Of a stretch of 64,000 bases of DNA, positions 7,662-15,331 are shown piece after piece; positions within the stretch are counted from its first letter, which is position 1, and every line of letters begins with the position of its first letter. The notes under the pieces are model-generated. The model did no database searches. It had not been told where the DNA came from and saw only the letters and a program-made list of their open reading frames with translations. The position numbers and the translations under genes are program-made. The DNA is taken from NCBI GenBank assembly GCA_035998445.1, contig DASYHQ010000061.1, positions 62,001-126,000 of the forward strand, given 5' to 3'. This stretch comes from Tepidisphaeraceae bacterium. Its GTDB lineage: Bacteria; Planctomycetota; Phycisphaerae; Tepidisphaerales; Tepidisphaeraceae.

Positions 7662-9176
7662 TCAAAACCCTTGGCCAGCGATCTCGACGGCCTTCAGCAA
7701 CGCCTTGGCCTTGTTCATCGATTCTTCGTATTCACTCGCGGGGACGCTGTCGGCGACGACGCCGGCGCCGGCTTGGACGTCGTAGGTGCCGTTGCGCCAG
7801 ACGATGGTGCGCAGGGCGATGCAGGTGTCCATGTTGCCGGCGAAGTCGAGGTAGCCGACCGCGCCGCCGTAGGGGCCGCGGCGGTGGGGTTCGAGTTCGT
7901 CAATGATCTGCATGGCCCTGATCTTCGGCGCGCCGCTGACGGTGCCGACGGGCAGGCCGACGCGCAGGGCATCCAACGCGGTGTATTGGTCGTCGAGGAT
8001 GCCGGTGACGTTGGAGGTGATGTGCATGACGTGGCTGTACTTTTCCACGGTCATCACGTCGGAAATCTGCACGCTGCCGGTCTTGGCGACGCGGCCGATG
8101 TCGTTGCGGTGAAGGTCGACCAGCATGATGTGCTCGGCGCGTTCCTTGGGGTCGGCTAGGAGTTCCTTTTCGAGGGCGGCGTCTTCCTCGGGCGTGTCGC
8201 CGCGGCGGCGCGTGCCGGCGAGCGGGCGGCTGGTCATCACGCGGTCCTGCACGCGGCAGAGGATCTCGGGGGACGCGCCGATCAGCGTGCAGGCGGGCGT
8301 CTTCAAGTAGAACATGAACGGGGACGGGTTGATGATGCGCAGGGCGCGGTAGACGTCGAACGGGTCGGCGTCGCTGAGGACGCGCAGGCGTTGGCCGGGC
8401 ACGAACTGGAAGATGTCGCCGGCCTTGATGTACTCCTGGCCCTTGCGGACGGCGTTTTCGTATTCGGCGCGGGTGAGGTTGCTGTCGAACTTGATCGTGA
8501 GCGGGGCGGTGGGGTCGATCTCGCCGAGCTTGCTGCTGGGGGGTTGCTGGAGCCGCTGGACGATGTCGTCGATGCGCCGGCAGGCGTCGCGGTAGGCGTC
8601 TTCGAGGGATTGCGGGCTATCCGATGAGCCGCAGTCGGCGTTGGCGACGACTTTGATCGTCTTGTCGACGTGGTCGAAGATGACCAGCTCGTTGTACAGG
8701 CCGAAGTGCAGGTCGGGCAGCCGGCGGTCGTCCTTCGGCGGGTTGGGGAGCTTCTCGCCTTCGTAATAGCGAATGGTGTCGTACCCCGCGTACCCCACGA
8801 GGCCGCCGGTGAAGGCGGGGAGGTTCTTCGCGTGGTGGTACGTGCGGCTGGGGAGCAGCTTGGCGAGGTCGGCTAATGGGTCGGTCGTTTGGAACTCGTC
8901 GGTCTTGCCGTTCCGGCGCGCGATGGCGGCGTTGGGGCCGGCGGCGGTGTAGATGAGGGACGGGCTGGTGGCGATGAAGCTGTAGCGGGCGATCTTCTCG
9001 CCGCCCACGACGCTTTCGAGCAGGAAGGCGTGGGCGTCGCGGCCGAGCACTTCAAACGCGCTGACGGGCGTGTGCCGGTCGGCGAGCAGTTGCCGGTAAA
9101 CGGGGACGATCTGCGCGGTGGTGGCCGCCGTCTTGAAGTTGTCGAAGTCTGGGAAGTACCGCCGCATGGGGGGCAT
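7662..9176 (-). CDS. trpE: Anthranilate synthase component I
   Basis: A 504-residue protein from MPPMRRYFPDFDNFK, the normal TrpE length. It converts chorismate to anthranilate in tryptophan synthesis, using ammonia from a TrpG amidotransferase. Chorismate-binding motifs are intact: GDIFQFVPGQRL, PSPFMFYL, IGASPEILCRV, RPLAGTRRRG, ELLADPKERAEHIMLVDLHR, SGAPKIRAMQII and GAVGYLDFAGNMD. The N-terminal ARYSFIATSP resembles the Trp-feedback LLES...RYS element. No trpG, trpD or attenuator is adjacent, so its partner must be elsewhere. Longer readings of the start run into the F8 repeat and are rejected. A second ATG at 9167 is also possible. Confidence 0.93.
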   Translation of the reverse strand: MPPMRRYFPDFDNFKTAATTAQIVPVYRQLLADRHTPVSAFEVLGRDAHAFLLESVVGGEKIARYSFIATSPSLIYTAAGPNAAIARRNGKTDEFQTTDPLADLAKLLPSRTYHHAKNLPAFTGGLVGYAGYDTIRYYEGEKLPNPPKDDRRLPDLHFGLYNELVIFDHVDKTIKVVANADCGSSDSPQSLEDAYRDACRRIDDIVQRLQQPPSSKLGEIDPTAPLTIKFDSNLTRAEYENAVRKGQEYIKAGDIFQFVPGQRLRVLSDADPFDVYRALRIINPSPFMFYLKTPACTLIGASPEILCRVQDRVMTSRPLAGTRRRGDTPEEDAALEKELLADPKERAEHIMLVDLHRNDIGRVAKTGSVQISDVMTVEKYSHVMHITSNVTGILDDQYTALDALRVGLPVGTVSGAPKIRAMQIIDELEPHRRGPYGGAVGYLDFAGNMDTCIALRTIVWRNGTYDVQAGAGVVADSVPASEYEESMNKAKALLKAVEIAGQGF

Positions 9177-9250
9177 CTTAAAGAGGGGAAGGGCTAGGGG
9201 GTAGGGGTGAGGGGTTGGGAATTCGGGCGAGGCCAAGTGAGGGTGGCGTC

Positions 9251-9383
9251 CGAATGACCAATGAACAAATCCGAATGACCAATGAATGCCCAAGCTCCAA
9301 TGACCAATGAAGAAACCTGTCGTTGGTCATTGGCAATTGGTCATTGGGGCTTCATTGGTCATTCTGGTTTGGTCATTCAAGCA
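9251..9383. repeat. ATGACCAATGA inverted repeat (F8)
   Basis: Several direct copies of GAATGACCAATGA on the left pair with TTGGTCATTGG and TTCATTGGTCATTC copies on the right, giving a long imperfect hairpin between divergent trpE and the pterin gene. It covers the likely promoter region of both. Confidence 0.8.
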
Positions 9384-9465
9384 TTTTCCGCCGGTCGAAA
9401 TGCACCCTCACCTGGCCTCCCAGCCCCTTGCGACGACGCTTCCCCCCGGCGTACCCTGCTCGTTC

Positions 9466-9831
9466 ATGCCCTTCGAGATCACCACCACGCGCTTCTTCGC
9501 CGCCGCCCATGCGTTGCGGTTTCCAGATAAGTCGGTCGAGCCCATCCATGGGCACAATTGGCGGGTGAAGGTGACGGTGTCGGCGCCGCGGCTGGATGCA
9601 CTGGGGTGCGTCATGGATTTCCACGAGCTGGAACGGCAGGTGGATGCGATCATCGCGCCGCTGCACAACCGGCACCTGAATGAACTGCCGCCGTTCGATG
9701 GGGAATTGAATCCCAGCACGGAAAATGTCGCCTATCATGTGGCAGTGAAACTAGCGTTGGCCGAACCGGTGATGTTGGTGTCGGTCGAGGTTTGGGAGAC
9801 GGATACGAACTCTGCCGTTTACCGGCCGTAA
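9466..9831 (+). CDS. 6-pyruvoyl-tetrahydropterin synthase family enzyme, PTPS-III type
   Basis: This 121-residue protein has the zinc ligands H15 (FAAAHALRF), H28 and H30 (IHGHNW) of the PTPS/QueD family, plus the C-terminal NPSTENVAYHVA and VSVEVWET segments with the conserved Glu. The usual catalytic Cys upstream of HGH is absent. Instead the sequence reads EPIHGHNW, matching the E-x-x-H-G-H pattern described for PTPS-III, which makes 6-hydroxymethyl-dihydropterin and can replace FolB in folate synthesis. That role is inferred from the motif. The start is MPFEITTTRF; upstream text is repeat-derived. Confidence 0.85.
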   Translation: MPFEITTTRFFAAAHALRFPDKSVEPIHGHNWRVKVTVSAPRLDALGCVMDFHELERQVDAIIAPLHNRHLNELPPFDGELNPSTENVAYHVAVKLALAEPVMLVSVEVWETDTNSAVYRP

Positions 9832-9920
9832 GACGGGTTCCACGATTGACGTTCCCAACGCCGATAAATACGATTGGGCGAGGTACTTGTTCCCGTTCCC
9901 GCCCCTCACGCAAATCACCT

Positions 9921-10418
9921 ATGAAGTGCGATAACTGCAACAAGGCCGCCGCCACCGTTCACCTGACCGAGATCAAGGGCGGCAAGAAGCTTGAAAAGCA
10001 TTTGTGCGAGCAGTGCGCGGCCCAGAATGAAGGCCTGCCTGTCAAGACGCACACGCCGATCAATGAGTTGCTGACCAACTTCGTGCTGGCCCACTCCGGC
10101 CTGCAGAAGGAGACCGGCGTCGGTGGCTGCGAGCACTGCGGCATTACCTGGGCCGACTTCCGCCAGAGCGGCCTGCTCGGTTGCGAGCACGACTACGGCG
10201 TCTTCGAGAAAGATTTGACCCCACTGCTCCAGCGAGCCCACGAAGGGGCTACGCACCATGTGGGCAAGGTGCCGGCCCGCCGTGGTGAGGTGGGTGTGCC
10301 GATGAAGAAGTCGGTCGATCTGACGCGTCTGCGCAAGGACCTCAGCCGGGCGGTAGAGGCCGAGGATTACGAGAAGGCCGCGAAACTACGCGATCAGATT
10401 CGCCAGGCGGAAGAATAA
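9921..10418 (+). CDS. mcsA: McsA-like protein with UvrB/UvrC motif (arginine kinase activator)
   Basis: A 165-residue protein with paired cysteines C3/C6 (CDNC), C29/C32 (CEQC) and a CEHCGITW...LLGCEHDYG pair, then a C-terminal UVR motif (LRKDLSRAVEAEDYEKAAKLRDQIR). This is the McsA architecture: zinc-binding repeats that activate the protein-arginine kinase McsB, plus a UVR segment for ClpC contact. The mcsB gene follows 208 bases later on the same strand. The two are separated by an F9 repeat, unlike the tightly spaced ctsR-mcsA-mcsB-clpC operon of Firmicutes. No ctsR or clpC is present here. Confidence 0.88.
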   Translation: MKCDNCNKAAATVHLTEIKGGKKLEKHLCEQCAAQNEGLPVKTHTPINELLTNFVLAHSGLQKETGVGGCEHCGITWADFRQSGLLGCEHDYGVFEKDLTPLLQRAHEGATHHVGKVPARRGEVGVPMKKSVDLTRLRKDLSRAVEAEDYEKAAKLRDQIRQAEE

Positions 10419-10600
10419 ACGCGGAGGCGCTGAGGGCGGAACGCAGAGAAGAGATCCCACGAATGGGCACGAAGGAACACGAATGAAGAATAAGACCGAT
10501 TGCCTTGCCTTCATTCGTATCTTTTCGTGCTCATTCGTGGGCGAAAGTTTTCTCTCCACCTCTGCGACACTCCGCGTTCCCCACTCTGCGCCTCTGCGTT
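10419..10600. repeat. CACGAATGGGCACGAA inverted repeat (F9) between mcsA and mcsB
   Basis: The outer arms are AACGCGGAGGCGCTGAGGGC and CTCTGCGCCTCTGCGTT. The inner arms are CCCACGAATGGGCACGAAGG and TCGTGCTCATTCGTGGG. A partial copy lies at 18002-18066. It fills the whole gap and begins at the mcsA stop codon. Confidence 0.75.
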
Positions 10601-10626
10601 GAATTAGATAACGAGCGACACGAACC

Positions 10627-11682
10627 ATGAAGTTAAGCGACCTCACCAATCACGCCGGCGAATGGCTCCGTGGCAGCGGGCCGATGAGCGAGATCGTCAT
10701 CTCGTCGCGCATCCGGCTGGCCCGCAACGTCGCGGGGTTCCCGTTCCTGGCCAAGTCGTCGCGCGGGCAGCGGACGATGCTGGAAGGACGCATTCGCGAG
10801 ACGATTTTGTCGTCGCAGATTGCGCCGCAGACGCTTTACGTCGACCTCGAGCAGGCCACCGACATGGACCGGCAACTGCTGGTCGAGCGCCACCTCATCA
10901 GCAAGCCCCACGCCGCCGCCGAGGGCAGCCGCGGTGTGGCGATTGGCGAGAACGAGACGATCTCGATTATGGTCAACGAAGAGGACCATTTGCGCATCCA
11001 GGTCCTCCGCAGCGGCCTGCAGTTGGAAGAGGCGTGGGAGCAGATCAGCAAGATCGACGATTCGCTCGAACGCCGGCTCGACTTTGCCTTCCACAACCGC
11101 TTCGGCTACCTCACCGCTTGCCCGACCAACGTCGGCACCGGTATCCGCGTCAGCGTCATGCTGCATCTGCCCGCTTTGAAGCTGACCGGTGAGATCGAAA
11201 AGGTCTTCCGAGCCGCCAAGGACATGCGACTGGCCGTGCGCGGCCTGTACGGCGAGGGCACCGAGGCGACCGGCGACTTCTACCAGATCAGCAATCAGAC
11301 CACGCTGGGCAAGACGGAAGAAGAGATCATCAGCGACTTTAAGCACGTGGTGATCCCGAAGATTATCGATTACGAACACCACGCCCGCCGAACGCTGCTG
11401 AACGACCGCACGACGGCCCTCGACGACAAGGTCCACCGCGCCATGGGCCTGCTGAAGAGCGCCCGCCTGATCGCCAGCGAGGAAACGCTGTTCCTGCTGT
11501 CGCACCTTCGGATGGGTATCAACCTCGGCCGGGTGAAGGACATTGACGTGCGGACGGTCAACGAGCTGTTCCTGCTCACCCAACCCGCCCATTTGCAGCG
11601 CATCCAAGGCCGAAAACTGGAAGGCGACCTCCGCCGGGCCGTGCGGGCAGATTACATTCGCCAACGGTTGGGCGGGGTGTAG
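10627..11682 (+). CDS. mcsB: Protein-arginine kinase McsB
   Basis: A 351-residue guanido-kinase-fold enzyme that phosphorylates arginines on damaged or unfolded proteins to mark them for ClpCP. Catalytic-domain motifs are intact: SSRIRLARN (26-34), IMVNEEDHLRIQ with the conserved Glu, TACPTNVGTGIRVSVMLHL and the GLYGEGTEATGDFYQISNQ loop. The C-terminal LLFLLSHLRMGINLGR region carries the phospho-arginine sensing area. Length equals that of the Bacillus family. It pairs with mcsA upstream. Immediately downstream comes an 835-bp region made of nested repeats. Confidence 0.93.
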   Translation: MKLSDLTNHAGEWLRGSGPMSEIVISSRIRLARNVAGFPFLAKSSRGQRTMLEGRIRETILSSQIAPQTLYVDLEQATDMDRQLLVERHLISKPHAAAEGSRGVAIGENETISIMVNEEDHLRIQVLRSGLQLEEAWEQISKIDDSLERRLDFAFHNRFGYLTACPTNVGTGIRVSVMLHLPALKLTGEIEKVFRAAKDMRLAVRGLYGEGTEATGDFYQISNQTTLGKTEEEIISDFKHVVIPKIIDYEHHARRTLLNDRTTALDDKVHRAMGLLKSARLIASEETLFLLSHLRMGINLGRVKDIDVRTVNELFLLTQPAHLQRIQGRKLEGDLRRAVRADYIRQRLGGV

Positions 11683-11719
11683 CGGACCTCGCTTCGGCGT
11701 CGGTTCCTCTTGTCTTCGC

Positions 11720-11852
11720 CTTCTGTAGGACAGGCATTCCTGCCTGTCTCTCCCCCCATATTCTCTCTGCCCCTCTTCTGTGGCACAGGCATTCTTGCCT
11801 GTGTCTCTTCTGTCTTTAACTCTCTGTAGTAGGGCGGACATTCTTGTCTGCC
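11720..11852. repeat. F1 palindrome cluster (left end of composite)
   Basis: Three F1 units in the orientation CTTCTGTAGGACAGGCATTC, CTTCTGTGGCACAGGCATTC and TAGGGCGGACATTCTTGTC. They point toward the F2 core that follows; an opposing F1 cluster lies at 12354-12491. Confidence 0.85.
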
Positions 11853-11867
11853 AAGCCGCGGAGCCGC

Positions 11868-12189
11868 GATGGCGAAGAGGCAGAGACGCGAAGGCGCGAA
11901 GGACGCGAAGGCGGACGCGAAGAATTGCGGATGGTGTTGCGCCAACCCCGCGTCTTCCGCGCAGCGCGGGCGTAGAGATGGATAGCGTGCTCTTTGATAA
12001 CTGAATACGCGACGCGGTGAAGCTCGACAGTCGCCAACTCGACCACCCGATGGTGCAAAATGGTGCACAATGGTGCACGGATTCACGTTTTGCCTTGCCC
12101 AACCCGCCGCCGCGAACGGGCGTTGTCTTCTTCGCGGTTCTTCGCGTCTGCCCGTCGCGAGCTTCGCGTTCGCATTCTGAACGGTAGAG
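11868..12189. repeat. F2 repeat, about 300 bp, with boxA-like motif
   Basis: The left arm consists of GCGAAGGCGCGAAGGACG-like repeats and the right arm of TTCTTCGCGGTTCTTCGCG. Between them lies a conserved unique core with GCGCAGCGCGGGCGTAGAG, GTGCTCTTTGATAACTGAAT (11987-12006) and ACCCGATGGTGCAAAATGG. Two other copies are at 63222-63525 (same strand) and 25600-25905 (opposite strand). No conserved coding frame: a short MDS-x-LFDN reading stops early here. Confidence 0.85.
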
Positions 12190-12212
12190 GCGCAATAGAG
12201 ACAAACAAGAAC

Positions 12213-12353
12213 GGACCTATGCACTTGACGAGACCTCGTCATCCTGAGGTACTCCGAAGGATCTCTTCCTTCACGAAGTGAATACGGGGGGAGATCCTTC
12301 GGAGTACCTCAGGATGACGAACTGCGAGGCCCTTTCGTCAAGTGCATAGGTCC
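12213..12353. repeat. Long perfect-stem hairpin, GTCATCC family variant (F3b)
   Basis: An inner stem of 28 bp pairs 12238-12265 with 12291-12318 without mismatch around a 25-base loop. An outer stem of 19 bp pairs the GGACCTATGCACTTGACGA end with its complement at 12335-12353. The core GTCATCCTGAG...GGATCTC is the CTGAG-type relative of the F3 palindromes. Confidence 0.9.
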
Positions 12354-12491
12354 GGACAAGAATTTCCGTCCCGCTGGCAGAGAAGACTGAGAGACACAGG
12401 CAAGAATGCCTATGCCACAGAAGAGAAAAGAATACGGGGGGAGATGAAGACGGGGGGAGAGACAGGCAGGAATGCCTGTCCTACAGAAGAG
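12354..12491. repeat. F1 palindrome cluster (right end of composite)
   Basis: F1 units in the orientation GAGACACAGGCAAGAATGCC and GAGACAGGCAGGAATGCCTG, inverted relative to the cluster at 11720-11852. Together they bracket F2 and F3b. Confidence 0.85.
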
Positions 12492-12517
12492 GCGGCTCGT
12501 CTCGGCGACCGAGCCAG

Positions 12518-13063
12518 CTACTTTCCCCGCAGCGCCAGGATCAATTCGATCTCACCGCGCGGCCGGTGCAGGCCGTCGGCGATCTCGGCGGGGCTGCGGC
12601 CTTGGTCGGCCAGGCTGTAGATCTCCTCGTGGCGGGGGTCGGTCGAGCGATTGCGGTCGGCGGGCACCAGCACGGGGGCGGCGTCGTCGGGATCGCGGTC
12701 GATGCGGAACCGCTCCCTGGCACTCGGGCCGGCGGCGGCGGAGAGGGCGCGCAGCTGCTCGATCTTGGCGTCGGCCTCTTCGATCAATAGCTCCAGCTTG
12801 GTCGCCCGGGTGTCGATCTGGGCCGTCATCTTGCGCGACATCTCCGACAGTTCGACCAGCAGATGCTGCATCTCCCGTTCCACGTGCCGCTGCTGGGCCA
12901 GCGTCTTTAAGGCGCTTTCCTCCTCCATCGGGTCCTTGGTCTTCTTGCGGCCCATGGGGCGCAGGACGAAGATGTAGAGCACGCCGATCACCAGCGCCGC
13001 CAGGGGCAGCCATTGCATGGTGTCGGTCGGAGGCGAGGCTTGCAGCAGGGTGAAGTGCATCAC
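12518..13063 (-). CDS. Membrane-anchored coiled-coil protein with C-terminal helix-turn-helix-like domain
   Basis: This 181-residue product has one N-terminal helix (MQWLPLAALVIGVLYIFVL), a basic cytoplasmic linker, a coiled coil at about residues 50-110 (REMQHLLVELSEMSRKMTAQ onward) and a C-terminal segment DPRHEEIYSLADQGRSPAEI followed by ADGLHRPRGEIELIL. The tail resembles DUF2802/DUF6115-type HTH tails that follow a single membrane helix. Such proteins occur near flagellar or envelope genes in other bacteria; the role here is unknown. The neighbouring oxidoreductase is divergent. Confidence 0.65.
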   Translation of the reverse strand: MMHFTLLQASPPTDTMQWLPLAALVIGVLYIFVLRPMGRKKTKDPMEEESALKTLAQQRHVEREMQHLLVELSEMSRKMTAQIDTRATKLELLIEEADAKIEQLRALSAAAGPSARERFRIDRDPDDAAPVLVPADRNRSTDPRHEEIYSLADQGRSPAEIADGLHRPRGEIELILALRGK

Positions 13064-13181
13064 GCGTTAAATCAGAATGTCGCGATTGGCCGCGTTCGAT
13101 GCAAGTAAATCGTCGGTTCGATTTCCCGCATTGCTGCGTTATCATCCCGGCCCCTCACTAAGGGGCAAACGGAAGGAACCT

Positions 13182-14204
13182 ATGACCACGATCGCAGTTC
13201 TCGGCGTTAGTCACATCCACATCACCGGCTTTACGAAGATGCTGCAGGCGCGCAGCGACATCAAGGTGAAGAGCGTGTGGGACCCCAACCCCGTCCGCGC
13301 CAAGTTCTGGGCCGAGCAGCTGAACGCTACGGTCGTGGCGGACGAAAAGACCGTCTACAGCGACGCCGAGGTGCAGGCCGTCGTGATCTGCTCGGAAACG
13401 AACCGCCACGCCGAGCTGGTGGAGGGCGTCGCCGCGGCCAAGAAGCATTTGTTCGTCGAAAAGCCCCTCGGCATGGCCGCCGCCGACGCGTACCGCATGG
13501 CCGACGCGATCGAGAAGGCCGGCGTTATCTTCCAGACCGGCTACTTCCAGCGCGGCGCCGCCAATGTGCAGTTCCTGAAACAGCAGATCGACAAGGGGGC
13601 CTTCGGCAAGATCACCCGCGTGCGCGGCAGCAACTGCCACAGTGGCGCGCTCGGCGGGTGGTTCGACGCCAAGCCGGACGACGTCCCCCACGAATGGCTC
13701 TGGATGACCGACACCAAGCAGTCCGGCGTCGGCGCGTTCGGCGACCTGGGCACCCACTCGCTCGACATCCTCATCTGGCTGTTCGGCGAGATCGACACCG
13801 CCACCGCCCAGCTCGACAACGGCACCAATCGCTACGGCTGCGACGAGGCCGGCGAGGGGCTGATCCGCTTCAAGAGCGGCATCATCGGCACGCTTGCCGC
13901 CAGCTGGGTGGACACGACCGACCCGCTGAGCTACCAGATCACCGGCACCGAAGGCCACGCCGCCATCATCAAGGGGCAGTTGTTCTTCAGCACGAAGCAC
14001 GACGCCAAGTACGACGGCAAGCAGCCGGTCGACCCCGCCGACATGCCCAAGGGCCTGCCGCACGCGTTCGAGCTGTTCCTCGACGCCATCACCGGCAAGA
14101 AGGATCTGCCGCTCGTGAAGCCCCGCGACGCCGCATACCGCAGCGCGGTGATGGAGGCGATGTACGAAGGGGCGCGCACCAACGCGTGGGTGAAGCCGAA
14201 GTAG
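13182..14204 (+). CDS. Gfo/Idh/MocA family NAD(P)-dependent oxidoreductase
   Basis: A 340-residue protein from MTTIAVLGVSHIHITGF, with GGAAGGA upstream. It has an N-terminal Rossmann fold, AVVICSETNRHAELVEGVAA, the family signature EKPLG, and the C-terminal domain with DLGTHSLDILIWLFG containing the conserved His. Family members oxidise or epimerise sugars and inositols, and planctomycetes carry dozens. Substrate is not predictable. It is monocistronic: a divergent gene precedes it and a terminator-like hairpin follows. Confidence 0.88.
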   Translation: MTTIAVLGVSHIHITGFTKMLQARSDIKVKSVWDPNPVRAKFWAEQLNATVVADEKTVYSDAEVQAVVICSETNRHAELVEGVAAAKKHLFVEKPLGMAAADAYRMADAIEKAGVIFQTGYFQRGAANVQFLKQQIDKGAFGKITRVRGSNCHSGALGGWFDAKPDDVPHEWLWMTDTKQSGVGAFGDLGTHSLDILIWLFGEIDTATAQLDNGTNRYGCDEAGEGLIRFKSGIIGTLAASWVDTTDPLSYQITGTEGHAAIIKGQLFFSTKHDAKYDGKQPVDPADMPKGLPHAFELFLDAITGKKDLPLVKPRDAAYRSAVMEAMYEGARTNAWVKPK

Positions 14205-14210
14205 TTCGCC

Positions 14211-14246
14211 TCCTGCCCCTCTCCCGGCCTACCGGGAGAGAGGAAC
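14211..14246. repeat. Short F6 hairpin
   Basis: CCCCTCTCCCGGCCTACCGG followed by GAGAGAGG, a single-hairpin copy of the CTCTCCCGG family directly after the oxidoreductase stop. Confidence 0.55.
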
Positions 14247-14266
14247 GGACAACCGAAGCGACGACA

Positions 14267-14300
14267 CGAGCCGTGGGTGCAACCCCGCGGCTTTTTCGTG
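14267..14300 (+). terminator. Rho-independent-like terminator
   Basis: AGCCGTGGG...CCCGCGGCT hairpin followed by TTTTTCG, 63 bases after the oxidoreductase stop. Confidence 0.55.
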
Positions 14301-14407
14301 CGCGGTCGCGTCCGTCTGCCGGGTCGTTTCGCGGCTTTCCGGTTGGCCTTTACACACCCGGCACTCCCGTTGCTCTAGAGGGATGCACAAACTGGAAAAG
14401 GAACCGC

Positions 14408-14584
14408 ATGACCGTCCCATCGTCCGACAGCAACGCCGCCGTAACGTCGTCGTCCACGAAGCACGCCCGGGTGTACGAGCGCCCGTCGGCGTTCAAGCGG
14501 CTGTGGCCGCGCATCCTGCTGACCGTCGTGCTGATGATCGTCTCGCTGCTGCTGTCGTGGTGGTTGTGGACGAGCGTCTTTTGA
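14408..14584 (+). CDS. 58-residue single-helix membrane protein
   Basis: A short frame starting MTVPSSDSNAAVTSS has a basic segment (YERPSAFKRLWPR) and then one strong membrane helix (ILLTVVLMIVSLLLSWWLW). AAGGAACC precedes the ATG. It lies 15 bases upstream of the DUF2382 gene, so the two are probably cotranscribed in a stress operon. Its leader shares ACAAACTGGA plus GAACCG with the baeRF-like gene at 22658. Confidence 0.6.
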   Translation: MTVPSSDSNAAVTSSSTKHARVYERPSAFKRLWPRILLTVVLMIVSLLLSWWLWTSVF

Positions 14585-14599
14585 TCCCGGAGCAACCCC

Positions 14600-15226
14600 A
14601 TGAACGATCCCATCAAAGTCACTTATCAGGATGAGTCCGTCGGCTCGGTCGACGCGACGGCTTGGCACCGCGACGACGACCAGCCTGTCGTGGTGCAACT
14701 GCGCGACGGCACGGAAGTGGTCGCCGAGCGAACTTTTTTTCGCAACGCCGCCGACGGCTCGCTGACCCTGCAACCGAGCGCAGGCAATCGGGCGACCACC
14801 CACGGCCAATCGTCCGCTGATGACGCCGCCGCGATGCAAGCGAACCTGGGCGAGCGGCTGGTCATCCCGCTGCTGCGCGAGCAGCTTGAGGTATCGAAGC
14901 GATCGGTGGAGCGCGGCCGCGTGCGCATCATCAAGAGCGTGCGCGAGGAGACCGAGACGATCGACCACCCGCTAATGAAGGAACGCGTAAACGTCGACCG
15001 CGTCGAGGTGAACAAGTTCGTCGACGGGCCGGTGCCCGTGCGCTACGAGGGGGACGTGATGATCGTGCCGGTGCTGGAGGAAGTGCTGGTCATCGAGACG
15101 CGGCTGATGCTGAAGGAGGAACTGCGCATCACGAAGACCGCCCAGCAGGTCCACGAGCCGCGCGACGTCACGGTGCGCATCGAGGAGGCGCGCGTCGAAC
15201 GGGTGTCTAGCGAGGACAACAAATAA
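14600..15226 (+). CDS. YsnF/AvaK-type DUF2382 stress protein
   Basis: A 208-residue protein with an N-terminal PRC-like half (VTYQDESVGSVDATAWHRDD) and a C-terminal DUF2382 repeat region from about residue 90: LVIPLLREQLEVSKRSVERG, IDHPLMKERVNVDRVEVNKF, VPVLEEVLVIETRLMLKEEL and QQVHEPRDVTVRIEEARVER. DUF2382 proteins such as YsnF are general-stress proteins in Bacillus and others. Biochemical role unknown. It is followed by a second DUF2382 protein. Confidence 0.85.
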   Translation: MNDPIKVTYQDESVGSVDATAWHRDDDQPVVVQLRDGTEVVAERTFFRNAADGSLTLQPSAGNRATTHGQSSADDAAAMQANLGERLVIPLLREQLEVSKRSVERGRVRIIKSVREETETIDHPLMKERVNVDRVEVNKFVDGPVPVRYEGDVMIVPVLEEVLVIETRLMLKEELRITKTAQQVHEPRDVTVRIEEARVERVSSEDNK

Positions 15227-15331
15227 TTCGATTCGGCACGGCAAGGCACGTCACTTGCAACGTACCGGACCGAAGCGTCGCACGGCGGCGTACGTGAACG
15301 AATGAACATTAGGGAACAAAGGAGTAGCGTC

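Noticed and set aside
9307-9465. N-terminal membrane helix on the PTPS-III protein
   Set aside because: The hydrophobic residues come from translating the F8 repeat; the family start is at MPFEITTTRF.
12213-12353. Simple transcription terminator
   Set aside because: Two nested perfect stems of 19 and 28 bp without a T-run, plus sequence kinship with F3, fit a repeat element better; terminator activity is still possible.
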